Assembly: GCA_910574915.1 (NCBI GenBank)
Contig: CAJTCR010000002.1
Location: 1-64,000, forward strand
Reading direction: 5' to 3'
DNA length: 64,000 bases
Source: Eubacteriaceae bacterium
GTDB lineage: Bacteria; Bacillota; Clostridia; Lachnospirales; Lachnospiraceae
The notes under the pieces are model-generated. The model did not search any database. It saw only the letters and a list, made by a program, of their open reading frames with translations, and was not told the origin of the DNA. Below, piece after piece: positions 51,393-59,202 of the stretch (positions are counted from its first letter, which is position 1; each line of letters opens with the position of its first letter). The position numbers and the translations under genes were made by a program.

Positions 51393-52610
51393 TCACCGCA
51401 TTCGCTTCCAGTATACCCGCGGCGCGAGAAAAAACGCTGCCGCAAACAGAAAAATACACAAAAGCAGCACCATATCCCCGCTGCGCAGTACAACGCCGCC
51501 GACAGAAAACGTGCGCAGCGAGCGCCCATAGGACAGCGGATTTACTGCCGTCATCGGGTGCAGCAGCATCAGGCGCTGCCATACCGCGCTTTCTCTTGCG
51601 GCTGGCAGGCTGTCTGCCGCAAACGGTACAGAAAGAAACAGTACCGCCAACATAATCGAAAAAAACTTGTTTTTCGTCCACGCATTAAAAAACGCGCTGA
51701 CCGCGGCGATACACAAGATCCCTGCCCATGCCGCGGCATAACTATATAGAAAAAACTGCCACACCTCCATCGGATACAGGCAGAAGAAAAACTGCCACAG
51801 CATCTGGATCGAGCTGCCTGCGCCGCTTATCCCGCAGCAGGCAAAGACCACAGCCGCCTGCACGGCTGTACACGCAAACAATGCAATGGTCAGGTAAAGC
51901 GCTGTCCCGGCAATCTTTTGATATGCAATCCGGTACATCGTTTTCTTTCCGCACGGCAGTAAAATCAAATCCATCCCACATTCATTTTCACAGGAAAAGA
52001 CCTGCCCAGCCAAAAATACCGCGTACAGCAAAAACAGATAAAAGCACAGATACGAAACCTTTAGCAATATCGTCCACTGTCCCAGAAATTCAAACTGGTA
52101 AGGCTTTTTCACCTTTGCCAGCATCTGGCAGGCACGTTTTTTTTCCGCCCTGCTGTAGCGCTGCCCGTCATATCCTTTCATATTTTCATAGAGCTGTACC
52201 GGGATATTTTTGTAAAAATCATCTGCATGTTGCAGTTTTTGCAGCAGCGTATCATCGACTTTATGCTCCGGGATATAAGCATACTCAAACAGAATCCGCC
52301 AGCCAGGATATTTTTTGTCAAACGCACGGTTCGCCTTGTCCGTTTTTTCAGACTTCACAAGCCTGCGGTAATCGTATAAAGATGCGTTCAGGTTTTCTTC
52401 GCAAAGCTCTGTGGGGATTTTTTCCATCGCCCTGCGCTCCGCCCATACCCCTTTTCGTCCCTGTACATAAACCGTCCCGTCTTCTTCTGTGACCTCATAT
52501 GTATAATCATGAATAAAAAACGCACTCAGCAGCACACTGAAAAATACCGCCGCAAAAAGAAGCCCTGTCGACGTCCGCCTGCTGTAGATTTTTTGAAACT
52601 CCCGTATCAT
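51393..52610 (-). CDS. ABC-2-like exporter membrane protein
   Basis: The product has 405 residues from the ATG at 52610 (AGGAGGG upstream). There is an N-terminal span (about 15-35), an extracytoplasmic stretch of about 150 residues and then about six spans to the C-terminus. This shape is that of large ABC-2 permeases used for peptide export or immunity in Clostridia. It overlaps the second membrane gene by 4 bp. The two similar proteins may form a heterodimer. The substrate is unknown. Confidence 0.72.
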   Translation of the reverse strand: MIREFQKIYSRRTSTGLLFAAVFFSVLLSAFFIHDYTYEVTEEDGTVYVQGRKGVWAERRAMEKIPTELCEENLNASLYDYRRLVKSEKTDKANRAFDKKYPGWRILFEYAYIPEHKVDDTLLQKLQHADDFYKNIPVQLYENMKGYDGQRYSRAEKKRACQMLAKVKKPYQFEFLGQWTILLKVSYLCFYLFLLYAVFLAGQVFSCENECGMDLILLPCGKKTMYRIAYQKIAGTALYLTIALFACTAVQAAVVFACCGISGAGSSIQMLWQFFFCLYPMEVWQFFLYSYAAAWAGILCIAAVSAFFNAWTKNKFFSIMLAVLFLSVPFAADSLPAARESAVWQRLMLLHPMTAVNPLSYGRSLRTFSVGGVVLRSGDMVLLLCIFLFAAAFFLAPRVYWKRMR

Positions 52611-53833
52611 ACCATTTCCCTCCTGCGCCTGCCTGTCCTGTCTCCTTCTTTCCATATGCCCGTCTGCGCCAGCCGCACAGCGATCCATACAAGCCCTGCC
52701 GCAAGCAGCGCACAGACGACAGGAAGCACATAGATGCCCGGTAAGCCGTTTCCCGGAAACGGATACAGATACAGCGAGTTGACTGTCTCCTTAAGCAGCG
52801 CCGTATGAACCGGAAACACCTGCACGAGCTTCATCACACTGTTTGGCAGCATCGTAAAATTGCGCAGCACAAGCGGAACAAACATCACCGCCGCGCCAAT
52901 CGCCAGCGCAGGCACCGGTTTTTGCAGCCACGCATCCAAAAATGCTGCGAAAAATGCCGCTGCCCACACGGCAGCCATACCGGAAACCAAACCAAGCACA
53001 AACACATCCCGGTAACAAAGCGGTAAAATCGAAGTAAAATACAGCGTCTGTACCTGGCTGTTCCACGCAATCGGCGCGCAGCTTCCAAAATAAATGCCGC
53101 AAAGCACTGCCATCGATACCAAATACTGTACGCTGGTCAGTACCGCAAGCGCCTTCACCTTTTGCGCCATCATCCTGCCGACTGTCCGGCGCCCCATTGT
53201 CCCTGCAATGATATGCATACGTACCGATTTTTCATAGGAAAACAGGCTCGCTCCATAGATCATTGCCGTCAGCAGATTGACAAGCACCGCAAACTGAAAC
53301 GACGTGTAAAAATTTCTCCACGGATCTGCCATTTCATTTTGAAACGGCGTCTGTATTTTTTCATCCCAGGCAAAAATTTGTTGCAGCTCACGCTTGGAAA
53401 AATGCAGCCCGCCTGTTTTGATCCTCAGCTTGATCTGCGGTTTTCTGCGCGCATAAAAATCATCCGCGCTTTCCAGCGCGAACAGCGTAAAATGCCCGTC
53501 CTGCGCCGCATACGCCTGATCCAGCAGGCTTCCGATCCCTGGATATTGTTCGACCGCCTTTAAATATGCCGCCGATTCATCTTTACAAGACTGGATATCC
53601 CAAAGCACCTCATTTAGTTTTTCTTCGGTAATATCGCCGCGCACCTGCGCATATTTTTTGCGGTCATTTTCAAACGCCGCTTTCCCTTTTAAATACGCAG
53701 TGCCGCCCGTCTCTGCCCGCGAACGGTACGCGCCCACGCTCACAATTCCCCACGCTGCGCACAGCACAAGCACAAGCAGCAGCGCGCCCTTCACATGCAT
53801 CTGCCGCACCAGCTTCCTCATTTCATACTTCAT
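52607..53833 (-). CDS. ABC-2-like exporter membrane protein
   Basis: This 408-residue protein has an N-terminal span (about 16-36: ALLLVLVLCAAWGIVSVGA), a long loop and about six later spans, the same plan as the product of 51393-52610. That suggests an old duplication. The ATG at 53833 has AGGAGGGG upstream and overlaps the ATPase gene stop by 11 bp. The operon order is ATPase, permease 1, permease 2. Confidence 0.72.
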   Translation of the reverse strand: MKYEMRKLVRQMHVKGALLLVLVLCAAWGIVSVGAYRSRAETGGTAYLKGKAAFENDRKKYAQVRGDITEEKLNEVLWDIQSCKDESAAYLKAVEQYPGIGSLLDQAYAAQDGHFTLFALESADDFYARRKPQIKLRIKTGGLHFSKRELQQIFAWDEKIQTPFQNEMADPWRNFYTSFQFAVLVNLLTAMIYGASLFSYEKSVRMHIIAGTMGRRTVGRMMAQKVKALAVLTSVQYLVSMAVLCGIYFGSCAPIAWNSQVQTLYFTSILPLCYRDVFVLGLVSGMAAVWAAAFFAAFLDAWLQKPVPALAIGAAVMFVPLVLRNFTMLPNSVMKLVQVFPVHTALLKETVNSLYLYPFPGNGLPGIYVLPVVCALLAAGLVWIAVRLAQTGIWKEGDRTGRRRREMV

Positions 53834-54692
53834 TCTGCCCCTCCTGCTGAAAACGAAAAATGCTCAGATACACATCGTTCAGTGCCGGCTGGATCTGGTA
53901 CGCATCCGGCACCGGCCGCGCCCCGACAACCCGTGCCTTGACCATCCCCCGGTCACTGTACGTCATGGAAACCGCCGCGCCCGCAAGCGCTTCGTGCATC
54001 TGCCGCTCATTTTCAAACGCGCATTCCCACACATTCCCTTCCTGGCGGCGAAGCAGCTCCTCTTGCGTTCCCTGCTCCGCCACAATGCCGTCTTTGATCA
54101 CAAAGATTTCCCTGCAAATAAACTCCAAATCCGACACAATATGCGTCGACAGCAAAATCGTCTGCTCCTTTGCGGCATCCGAAATAAAATTTTTAAAACG
54201 AATACGTTCCGCCGGATCAAGCCCAGCCGTCGGCTCATCAAGCAGCACCAGCTTCGGGCTGAACAAAAAAGACTGCGCCAGCCCCACACGGCGAAGCTGC
54301 CCGCCGGAGAGCGCCTTTAACTTCTTTCTATGCAGCTCCTCAACCGCAAACAGCTCCATTTTTTCCTCGATTTCCATCCGCACATCCTGTTTGGACGCCT
54401 CTGTTTTCATATTTGCCATATACGTCAAAAATTCCCGCACCGTCATCGTCGGATAGCCGATAAAATTCTGCGGCAGCACCCCAAGCAGCACTTCCCCCTT
54501 TTTGCACTTCGGATACGATACGCTTCCCTGATAATCCCTCGTATAACCGCTGATAATCTTAAACAGCGTCGTCTTACCTACCCCATTCGCCCCTAAAAAT
54601 CCATAAATCCCCTGCGAAAGCTCCATGTCAATCCCTTGCAGCACCTTTTTTCTTCCGTACGATTTGCGGATTCGTTCTAATTTTAAATTCAC
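53823..54692 (-). CDS. ABC transporter ATP-binding protein
   Basis: The product has 289 residues from a GTG at 54692 with AAAAGGAG upstream; the adjacent TTG at 54695 is equally placed. It has Walker A GANGVGKTTL (about 33-42), signature LSGGQLRRVGLA, Walker B LVLLDEPTAGLDP and the H-loop STHIVSD. The last 70 residues form a small C-terminal domain. It is the ATPase of the exporter encoded with the two downstream permeases. The longer in-frame upstream sequence is hydrophobic and does not belong to the family. Confidence 0.88.
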   Translation of the reverse strand: MNLKLERIRKSYGRKKVLQGIDMELSQGIYGFLGANGVGKTTLFKIISGYTRDYQGSVSYPKCKKGEVLLGVLPQNFIGYPTMTVREFLTYMANMKTEASKQDVRMEIEEKMELFAVEELHRKKLKALSGGQLRRVGLAQSFLFSPKLVLLDEPTAGLDPAERIRFKNFISDAAKEQTILLSTHIVSDLEFICREIFVIKDGIVAEQGTQEELLRRQEGNVWECAFENERQMHEALAGAAVSMTYSDRGMVKARVVGARPVPDAYQIQPALNDVYLSIFRFQQEGQNEV

Positions 54693-54868
54693 CAATGTTT
54701 TGCTCCTTTTCCAATAAATAGCAAGAGCACTCTTGTAAATGACCGATCTGATAGGTATAACAACGAGGAATAGGAAAAAGACAGGAAAAAGACAATACAA
54801 ATAAAAAAATCAGAAAATCCGGCAAAATGGAAACTCTATGGTGCCAACACTGCCGGATGAAAAAGAAC

Positions 54869-54897
54869 TTGCAAATACATTTCAAATATGCTATATT
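54869..54897 (+). promoter_or_regulatory. Promoter of the antitoxin RNA
   Basis: TTGCAA (54869-54874), a 17-bp spacer and TATATT (54892-54897). It faces the toxin gene, which is transcribed from the other strand. Confidence 0.6.
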
Positions 54898-54903
54898 ATA
54901 GAT

Positions 54904-55015
54904 ACACAAAATGAGCAACCGCCCGTAGTATCCCAAGGATACATGGGGGTTGACCAATTAATGACAGCAAAGCCACCAAGACATCGCTCAAAGTTCAGGG
55001 TGGCTTTTGCTATGT
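54904..55015 (+). ncRNA. Putative type I antitoxin RNA
   Basis: The RNA would start about 7 nt after the -10 and end at a shared hairpin, AGCAAAGCCACC (54966-54977) with GGTGGCTTTTGCT (54999-55011). It runs opposite to the toxin mRNA and overlaps its 3' end. Its 5' part (GAGCAACCG...GTTGACC) repeats elements of the toxin 5' leader. The layout is that of Fst/RNAI-RNAII and TxpA/RatA loci. It carries no convincing ORF. Confidence 0.6.
54966..55011. terminator. Shared bidirectional terminator of the toxin and antitoxin transcripts
   Basis: AGCAAAGCCACC and GGTGGCTTTTGCT form a 12-13 bp stem around a 21-nt loop. The two convergent transcripts overlap here, giving them a complementary region. Confidence 0.65.
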
Positions 55016-55020
55016 AATGT

Positions 55021-55125
55021 TACTTACAAAACGTAAAAACGAATGTAAGCAATGCTAAAAGAAAAATGCCAAATGTAAGCAATTCCATAAGAGAAATATG
55101 ATTTCTATGTTTTCTCTTTTTCATA
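55021..55125 (-). CDS. Small hydrophobic holin-like toxin peptide (type I TA)
   Basis: The peptide has 34 residues: a basic N-terminus (MKKRKHRNHISLMELL), one hydrophobic span (TFGIFLLALLTFVFTF) and a short CK end. The SLMELLTFGIFLLALLTFV pattern resembles the putative holin-like toxin (Fst/TxpA/BsrG-type) peptides of Firmicutes, which insert in the membrane when overproduced. The ATG at 55125 has GGGGGTGA upstream. It has its own promoter at 55190-55218 and an opposing RNA at 54904-55015. It lies between the ABC exporter and galactose operons. Confidence 0.72.
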
Positions 55126-55189
55126 AGCATCACCCCCATTCCGAATCGAATGAGGTCAACACACCCTAACACACGGTTGCTCGTATCAA

Positions 55190-55218
55190 ATTATAACATA
55201 TCTTTTTATACTATACAA
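55190..55218 (-). promoter_or_regulatory. Promoter of the small toxin gene
   Basis: On the minus strand, TTGTAT (55213-55218), a 17-bp spacer and TATAAT (55190-55195). The leader that follows begins with GAGCAACCG and contains GTTGACC, both shared with the antitoxin RNA. Confidence 0.7.
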
Positions 55219-55315
55219 CAGTATTTTACTTCTACTACACAAAAACGCACTTTTTTATTCGATTTTTAACGATTACGGATCAAAGAATATACACAATAAA
55301 AATAATACAGTAAAA

Positions 55316-55347
55316 CCACCCCAATGCTACCCAAAGCATCAGGATGG
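55316..55347 (-). terminator. Probable terminator of the galK-galT operon
   Basis: On the minus strand, CCATCCTGATGCT pairs with AGCATTGGGGTGG (with G-U pairs), followed by TTTTACTG. It starts 13 bp after galT. Confidence 0.65.
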
Positions 55348-55360
55348 CTTCATCATTCTA

Positions 55361-56893
55361 TTAGGCATTCACCGCATCCACAAATTTTACAAAAGCGTTC
55401 CTGCCCTGCTGCGTACACTTATACACGCCGGCATCTTCCAATACCTGCTGGAAGACAAGTCCGATCTCTGTATGAAGAATCTCGTCAATATTCGATTCGT
55501 TGATCTTTTCATATTTTGCCTGAAACTGCTCTGCCCAGTCTGCGTGTTTTTCCAGTGTTTCGTCTGCTCTTAGAACTGCGCCTTTTAGCATCGCTTCTTT
55601 TAGCTGTGCCATCTCGTCCTTTAATCTTGCAGGAAGCACCGCAAGGCCCATGACTTCGATCAGGCCGATATTTTCTTTTTTAATATGGTGCAGGTTTGCG
55701 TGCGGATGGTATACGCCTAGCGGGTGCTCTTCAGTCGTGATATTGTTGCGCAGCACGAGATCCAATTCGTATTTTCCATCGCGCTTTCTGGCAATCGGCG
55801 TAATGGTATTGTGCGGCTCTGCGTCTGTTTCTGCAAAAATAAATGCGTCTTCATCGGTATATCCGCGCCATTTTTGCAGGATTTTATCGGCTAATTCCAC
55901 AAGGCGTTCCTTGTCATCTGCACAGATGCGGATGACGGACATCGGCCATTTGACAATGCCTGCGGATACGTCTGAAAAACCGTCAAAGCAGATCTCTTTT
56001 TCAATCGGCGCCTTTGCCATTGCAAACTCATAGTGCCCGCCCTGGAAATGGTCGTGGCTTAAAATCGAGCCGCCTACGATCGGCAGGTCTGCGTTGGAGC
56101 CTACGAAATAGTGCGGAAACTGCTCTACAAAATCAAGCAGCTTGCCAAATGCCGCGCGCTCGATCTTCATCGGCGTATGCAGCGAATTAAATACGATGCA
56201 GTGCTCATTGTAATATACATATGGAGAATACTGGAAATACCAGTCGCTGTTGTTGATCGTAATCGGAATGATCCGGTGATTCTGCCTTGCCGGATGGTTG
56301 ACGCGGCCCGCATAGCCTTCGTTTTCCCTGCATAACAGGCATTTCGGATAGCCGCTCTGCTTTGCAAGCTTTGCCGCTGCAATCGCTTTCGGGTCTTTTT
56401 CCGGCTTGGACAAGTTGATCGTAATATCCAGCTCGCCGAACTCCGTATCCGTCGTCCATTTTAAATCCTTTTTAATCCGGTATCTGCGGATATAATCGGT
56501 ATCGCGGCTTAATTTGTAAAAATAGTCCGTTGCCTTGCGCGGATCTTCCTGATACAGTTCACGGAAGCGGCGGATCACCTCGCTTGGCCTTGGCACGAGC
56601 ATACTCATAATCTTTGTATCAAACAGGTCGCGGTAAACGATGCCGTCTTCTTCCAGGATACCCTTATCATGCGCATAGTCAAGCATCTGGCGCAGAATCT
56701 CCTCAAGAGCCTCCTCTGCGCCCTCCTGTGTCAGTGCCGGCTGTTTTTTATACGCATCTACGACTGTATCTTCCAGCTCATCCAGCCCAAACAGCTCCAG
56801 CAGGCGGTTGATCGTATACTGTTGATCCTCCGGCGCAATCAGCCCTGTTGCCAAACCATAATCTGTCAGTTTCAATATATTTTCCTGAATCAT
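55361..56893 (-). CDS. galT: UDP-glucose-hexose-1-phosphate uridylyltransferase, class II
   Basis: The product has 510 residues from the ATG at 56893 (AAAGGTGG upstream). It converts galactose-1-phosphate and UDP-glucose to glucose-1-phosphate and UDP-galactose. It shows the Firmicutes class II pattern: MSMLVPRPSEVIRRFRELY, YPKCLLCRENEGYAGR, GGSILSHDHFQGGHYEFAMAKA with the HDHFQGG site, and YHPHANLHHIKKENIGLIEVMG. Length is normal for this class. It follows galK by 45 bp in a Leloir-pathway operon; galE and galM are not seen in this window. Confidence 0.94.
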   Translation of the reverse strand: MIQENILKLTDYGLATGLIAPEDQQYTINRLLELFGLDELEDTVVDAYKKQPALTQEGAEEALEEILRQMLDYAHDKGILEEDGIVYRDLFDTKIMSMLVPRPSEVIRRFRELYQEDPRKATDYFYKLSRDTDYIRRYRIKKDLKWTTDTEFGELDITINLSKPEKDPKAIAAAKLAKQSGYPKCLLCRENEGYAGRVNHPARQNHRIIPITINNSDWYFQYSPYVYYNEHCIVFNSLHTPMKIERAAFGKLLDFVEQFPHYFVGSNADLPIVGGSILSHDHFQGGHYEFAMAKAPIEKEICFDGFSDVSAGIVKWPMSVIRICADDKERLVELADKILQKWRGYTDEDAFIFAETDAEPHNTITPIARKRDGKYELDLVLRNNITTEEHPLGVYHPHANLHHIKKENIGLIEVMGLAVLPARLKDEMAQLKEAMLKGAVLRADETLEKHADWAEQFQAKYEKINESNIDEILHTEIGLVFQQVLEDAGVYKCTQQGRNAFVKFVDAVNA

Positions 56894-56938
56894 ATGTTCC
56901 ACCTTTCTTTATTTGTGCAGTTGATAAATGAGCTTCTC

Positions 56939-58105
56939 TCAGGAAAGACGTGCCGGGCCGTCGCCGATCTCTACGACATAAAAGTCTCCCGCATAGCCGA
57001 TTTTATCTTTGTATGCGCTTCCTACTTTTTCTATAAACGTCTCTACAGCCTCATCTTTTACAATGCTGACCGTACATCCGCCAAATCCCGCGCCTGTCAT
57101 ACGGGAACCGATCACGCCATCTATCTTCCATGCTTCTTCCACCATTGTATCCAGTTCAATGCCTGTTACCTCATAATCGTCCCGCAGCGATACATGCGAA
57201 GCGTTCATTAACTCGCCAAACAGCTTTACATCATTCTTTTTCAGCGCTTCCACTGCCTTTAACGTCCTCTGGTTTTCAAAGACGGCATGTTTCGCACGTT
57301 TTTTGCGGTCTTCATCTTTTACTGCGCTTTCGTACTGCGCATACTGCTCTTCATTTAAGTCTCCAAGCGCATTGATCCCGACAACCTCCTGGATCTCTGC
57401 AAGCGCTGTCTCGCATTCGCTGCGGCGCTCATTGTACTTAGAATCTCCAAGCCCGCGCTTTTTATTTGTGCAGGAAATGACTATTTTTGCCCCTTCCAGC
57501 TTAATCGGCGCATATTCATAGTGCAAAGTAGCTGTGTCAAGGAAAATCGCATGGTCTTTTTTGCCCATTGCAATGGCAAACTGATCCATAATCCCGCAGT
57601 TTACCCCATTGAAATTGTTTTCTGAAAACTGTCCGATCAGCGCCAGATCCTGATTGGATACGTCAAATCCAAACAGATCTTTTAAAATATATCCTGTCAG
57701 CACTTCTACCGACGCCGAGGAGGAAAGCCCGGAGCCGTTTGGAATGTTGCCAAACAGCAGCAAGTCCATGCCTTGTTCCACTTTCATGCCTCTTTCGCCG
57801 AACGCCCACATCACACCCTTTGGATAATTCGTCCAGTCTGCCTTCTTTTCTACCTTTAAGCCTTCTACCGAAGACTCGATCACGCCTAAATGCTCAAAAT
57901 TCATTGAATAAAACCGCAGCGTTTTGTCCTCTCTTTTTCTTACAACGCCATAAGTACCGATCGTCAACGCACACGGAAACACGTGGCCGCCGTTATAATC
58001 CGTATGTTCCCCGATCAGGTTCACACGCCCCGGCGCAAAATAGACACGGATATCTCCCTGTGCTCCAAAAATCTCCTTAAATTTTTCAACTAATTTTGCC
58101 TGCAT
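56939..58105 (-). CDS. galK: Galactokinase
   Basis: This 388-residue GHMP kinase starts at the ATG at 58105 (GAGAGGG upstream). It phosphorylates galactose at C1. The signature GRVNLIGEHTDYNGG is at 26-40, the ATP loop is NIPNGSGLSSSASVE (about 116-130), and GSRMTGAGFGGCTVSIV lies near 335-351. It is the first gene of the galK-galT operon, with a promoter at 58168-58196. Confidence 0.95.
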   Translation of the reverse strand: MQAKLVEKFKEIFGAQGDIRVYFAPGRVNLIGEHTDYNGGHVFPCALTIGTYGVVRKREDKTLRFYSMNFEHLGVIESSVEGLKVEKKADWTNYPKGVMWAFGERGMKVEQGMDLLLFGNIPNGSGLSSSASVEVLTGYILKDLFGFDVSNQDLALIGQFSENNFNGVNCGIMDQFAIAMGKKDHAIFLDTATLHYEYAPIKLEGAKIVISCTNKKRGLGDSKYNERRSECETALAEIQEVVGINALGDLNEEQYAQYESAVKDEDRKKRAKHAVFENQRTLKAVEALKKNDVKLFGELMNASHVSLRDDYEVTGIELDTMVEEAWKIDGVIGSRMTGAGFGGCTVSIVKDEAVETFIEKVGSAYKDKIGYAGDFYVVEIGDGPARLS

Positions 58106-58167
58106 TTCTTTGCCCTCTCTTTCTTCGTTCATTCAGACCGCTGTTCTATTCTATTTTGGATAGCCTT

Positions 58168-58196
58168 ATTATATACAATTTACACAAACAATGCAA
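58168..58196 (-). promoter_or_regulatory. Promoter of galK-galT
   Basis: On the minus strand, TTGCAT (58191-58196), a 17-bp spacer and TATAAT (58168-58173). Just upstream is the partly symmetric GCAAAATGCAAATTGCAT, a possible operator. Confidence 0.7.
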
Positions 58197-58355
58197 TTTG
58201 CATTTTGCTATTTACAACAATATTCCGAAAACAAACAACAAAAAAACAGTTTCCCGTATCTTTTAAAAGCTGCACAAAAGAACCGGTTTTCAGAGAATGA
58301 TTTTTTATTTTTTCCATAAACTTTATTAAAACTCTCTTAATTTAAAAATACCCAC

Positions 58356-58384
58356 TTGTATACCGAAAACTCCTGTGCTATAAT
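58356..58384 (+). promoter_or_regulatory. Promoter of the PAP2-like gene
   Basis: TTGTAT (58356-58361), a 17-bp spacer and TATAAT (58379-58384), 46 bp before the start codon. Confidence 0.7.
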
Positions 58385-58430
58385 CCGCAGTGTGTGGATG
58401 TTTGGTTAACAATTTAAAGAAGGGTGAGAA

Positions 58431-59153
58431 ATGCAGATCTGCGAATTGAAAAACAAAAAAACAACTTTCAAGGACATCATTTACAAGTACCGCCATGCAT
58501 GGGTGCTTTCCTATGGCATTTTATACATCGCATGGTTCGCTTACTTAGAACAGACTGTAACGACAAAATTTCATATTATTACAATGCCGGTCGATCTTAA
58601 GATCCCGTTTTGTGAATATTTTATTATTCCCTACCTGCTTTGGTTTGCATACATTGCATTTGGGGTCGTCTACTTTTTCTTTTGTCAAAAAGAAGACTAT
58701 TATAAAATCTGTGCGTTTTTGTTTACCGGAATGACCGTATTTTTGATTGTATCGACGGTCTATCCAAACGGGCACTACCTGCGCCCGCTGGAATTTGATC
58801 ATGAAAACGTGTGCACGCAGCTTGTAGGCTGGCTGTACCGCACCGATACGCCGACCAACCTGTTTCCGAGTATCCATGTATACAATTCCCTCGGCGTACA
58901 CATCGCCCTGACGCACAGCGAATGCTTTCAAAACAAAAAATTATGCCGTCTGGCTTCGCTGATTTTATGTGTTTCAATTATTTTGTCAACCATGTTTTTA
59001 AAGCAGCATTCTGTCTTTGATGTATTGACCGCCTTTGGGCTTGCGGCTGTGATGTATTATGTCGTATACCGCCAGGCTTATAAAAAAGTGCTGCTGTTGC
59101 TGCGCGTGGGCAAACCAGAAAAAAGCCCGGTGCTGCATGATCTCAGACTTTAA
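58431..59153 (+). CDS. PAP2-superfamily membrane phosphatase
   Basis: This 240-residue protein has six hydrophobic spans. It carries two of the three PAP2 motifs clearly: FPSIHVYNSL (145-154, PSxH) and KQHSVFDVLTA (191-201, SxxxHxxxD-like). The first motif (KxxxxxxRP) may be the RPLEFDHENV area near 118. Such proteins remove phosphate from lipid phosphates or act as inositol-phosphoryl transferase-like enzymes at the membrane outer face. The ATG at 58431 has AAGGGTGAG upstream. It is monocistronic and divergent from galK. Confidence 0.82.
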   Translation: MQICELKNKKTTFKDIIYKYRHAWVLSYGILYIAWFAYLEQTVTTKFHIITMPVDLKIPFCEYFIIPYLLWFAYIAFGVVYFFFCQKEDYYKICAFLFTGMTVFLIVSTVYPNGHYLRPLEFDHENVCTQLVGWLYRTDTPTNLFPSIHVYNSLGVHIALTHSECFQNKKLCRLASLILCVSIILSTMFLKQHSVFDVLTAFGLAAVMYYVVYRQAYKKVLLLLRVGKPEKSPVLHDLRL

Positions 59154-59202
59154 AAAACAGGCACAGCGCAGATTTTTCATTCTGCACTGTGCCTGTTTTT
59201 TT
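59152..59202. terminator. Bidirectional terminator between the PAP2 and nadE genes
   Basis: AAAAAACAGGCACAG pairs with CTGTGCCTGTTTTTT, extended by a CGCAG/CTGCA-like inner stem. It overlaps both stop codons of the convergent genes. Confidence 0.85.
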
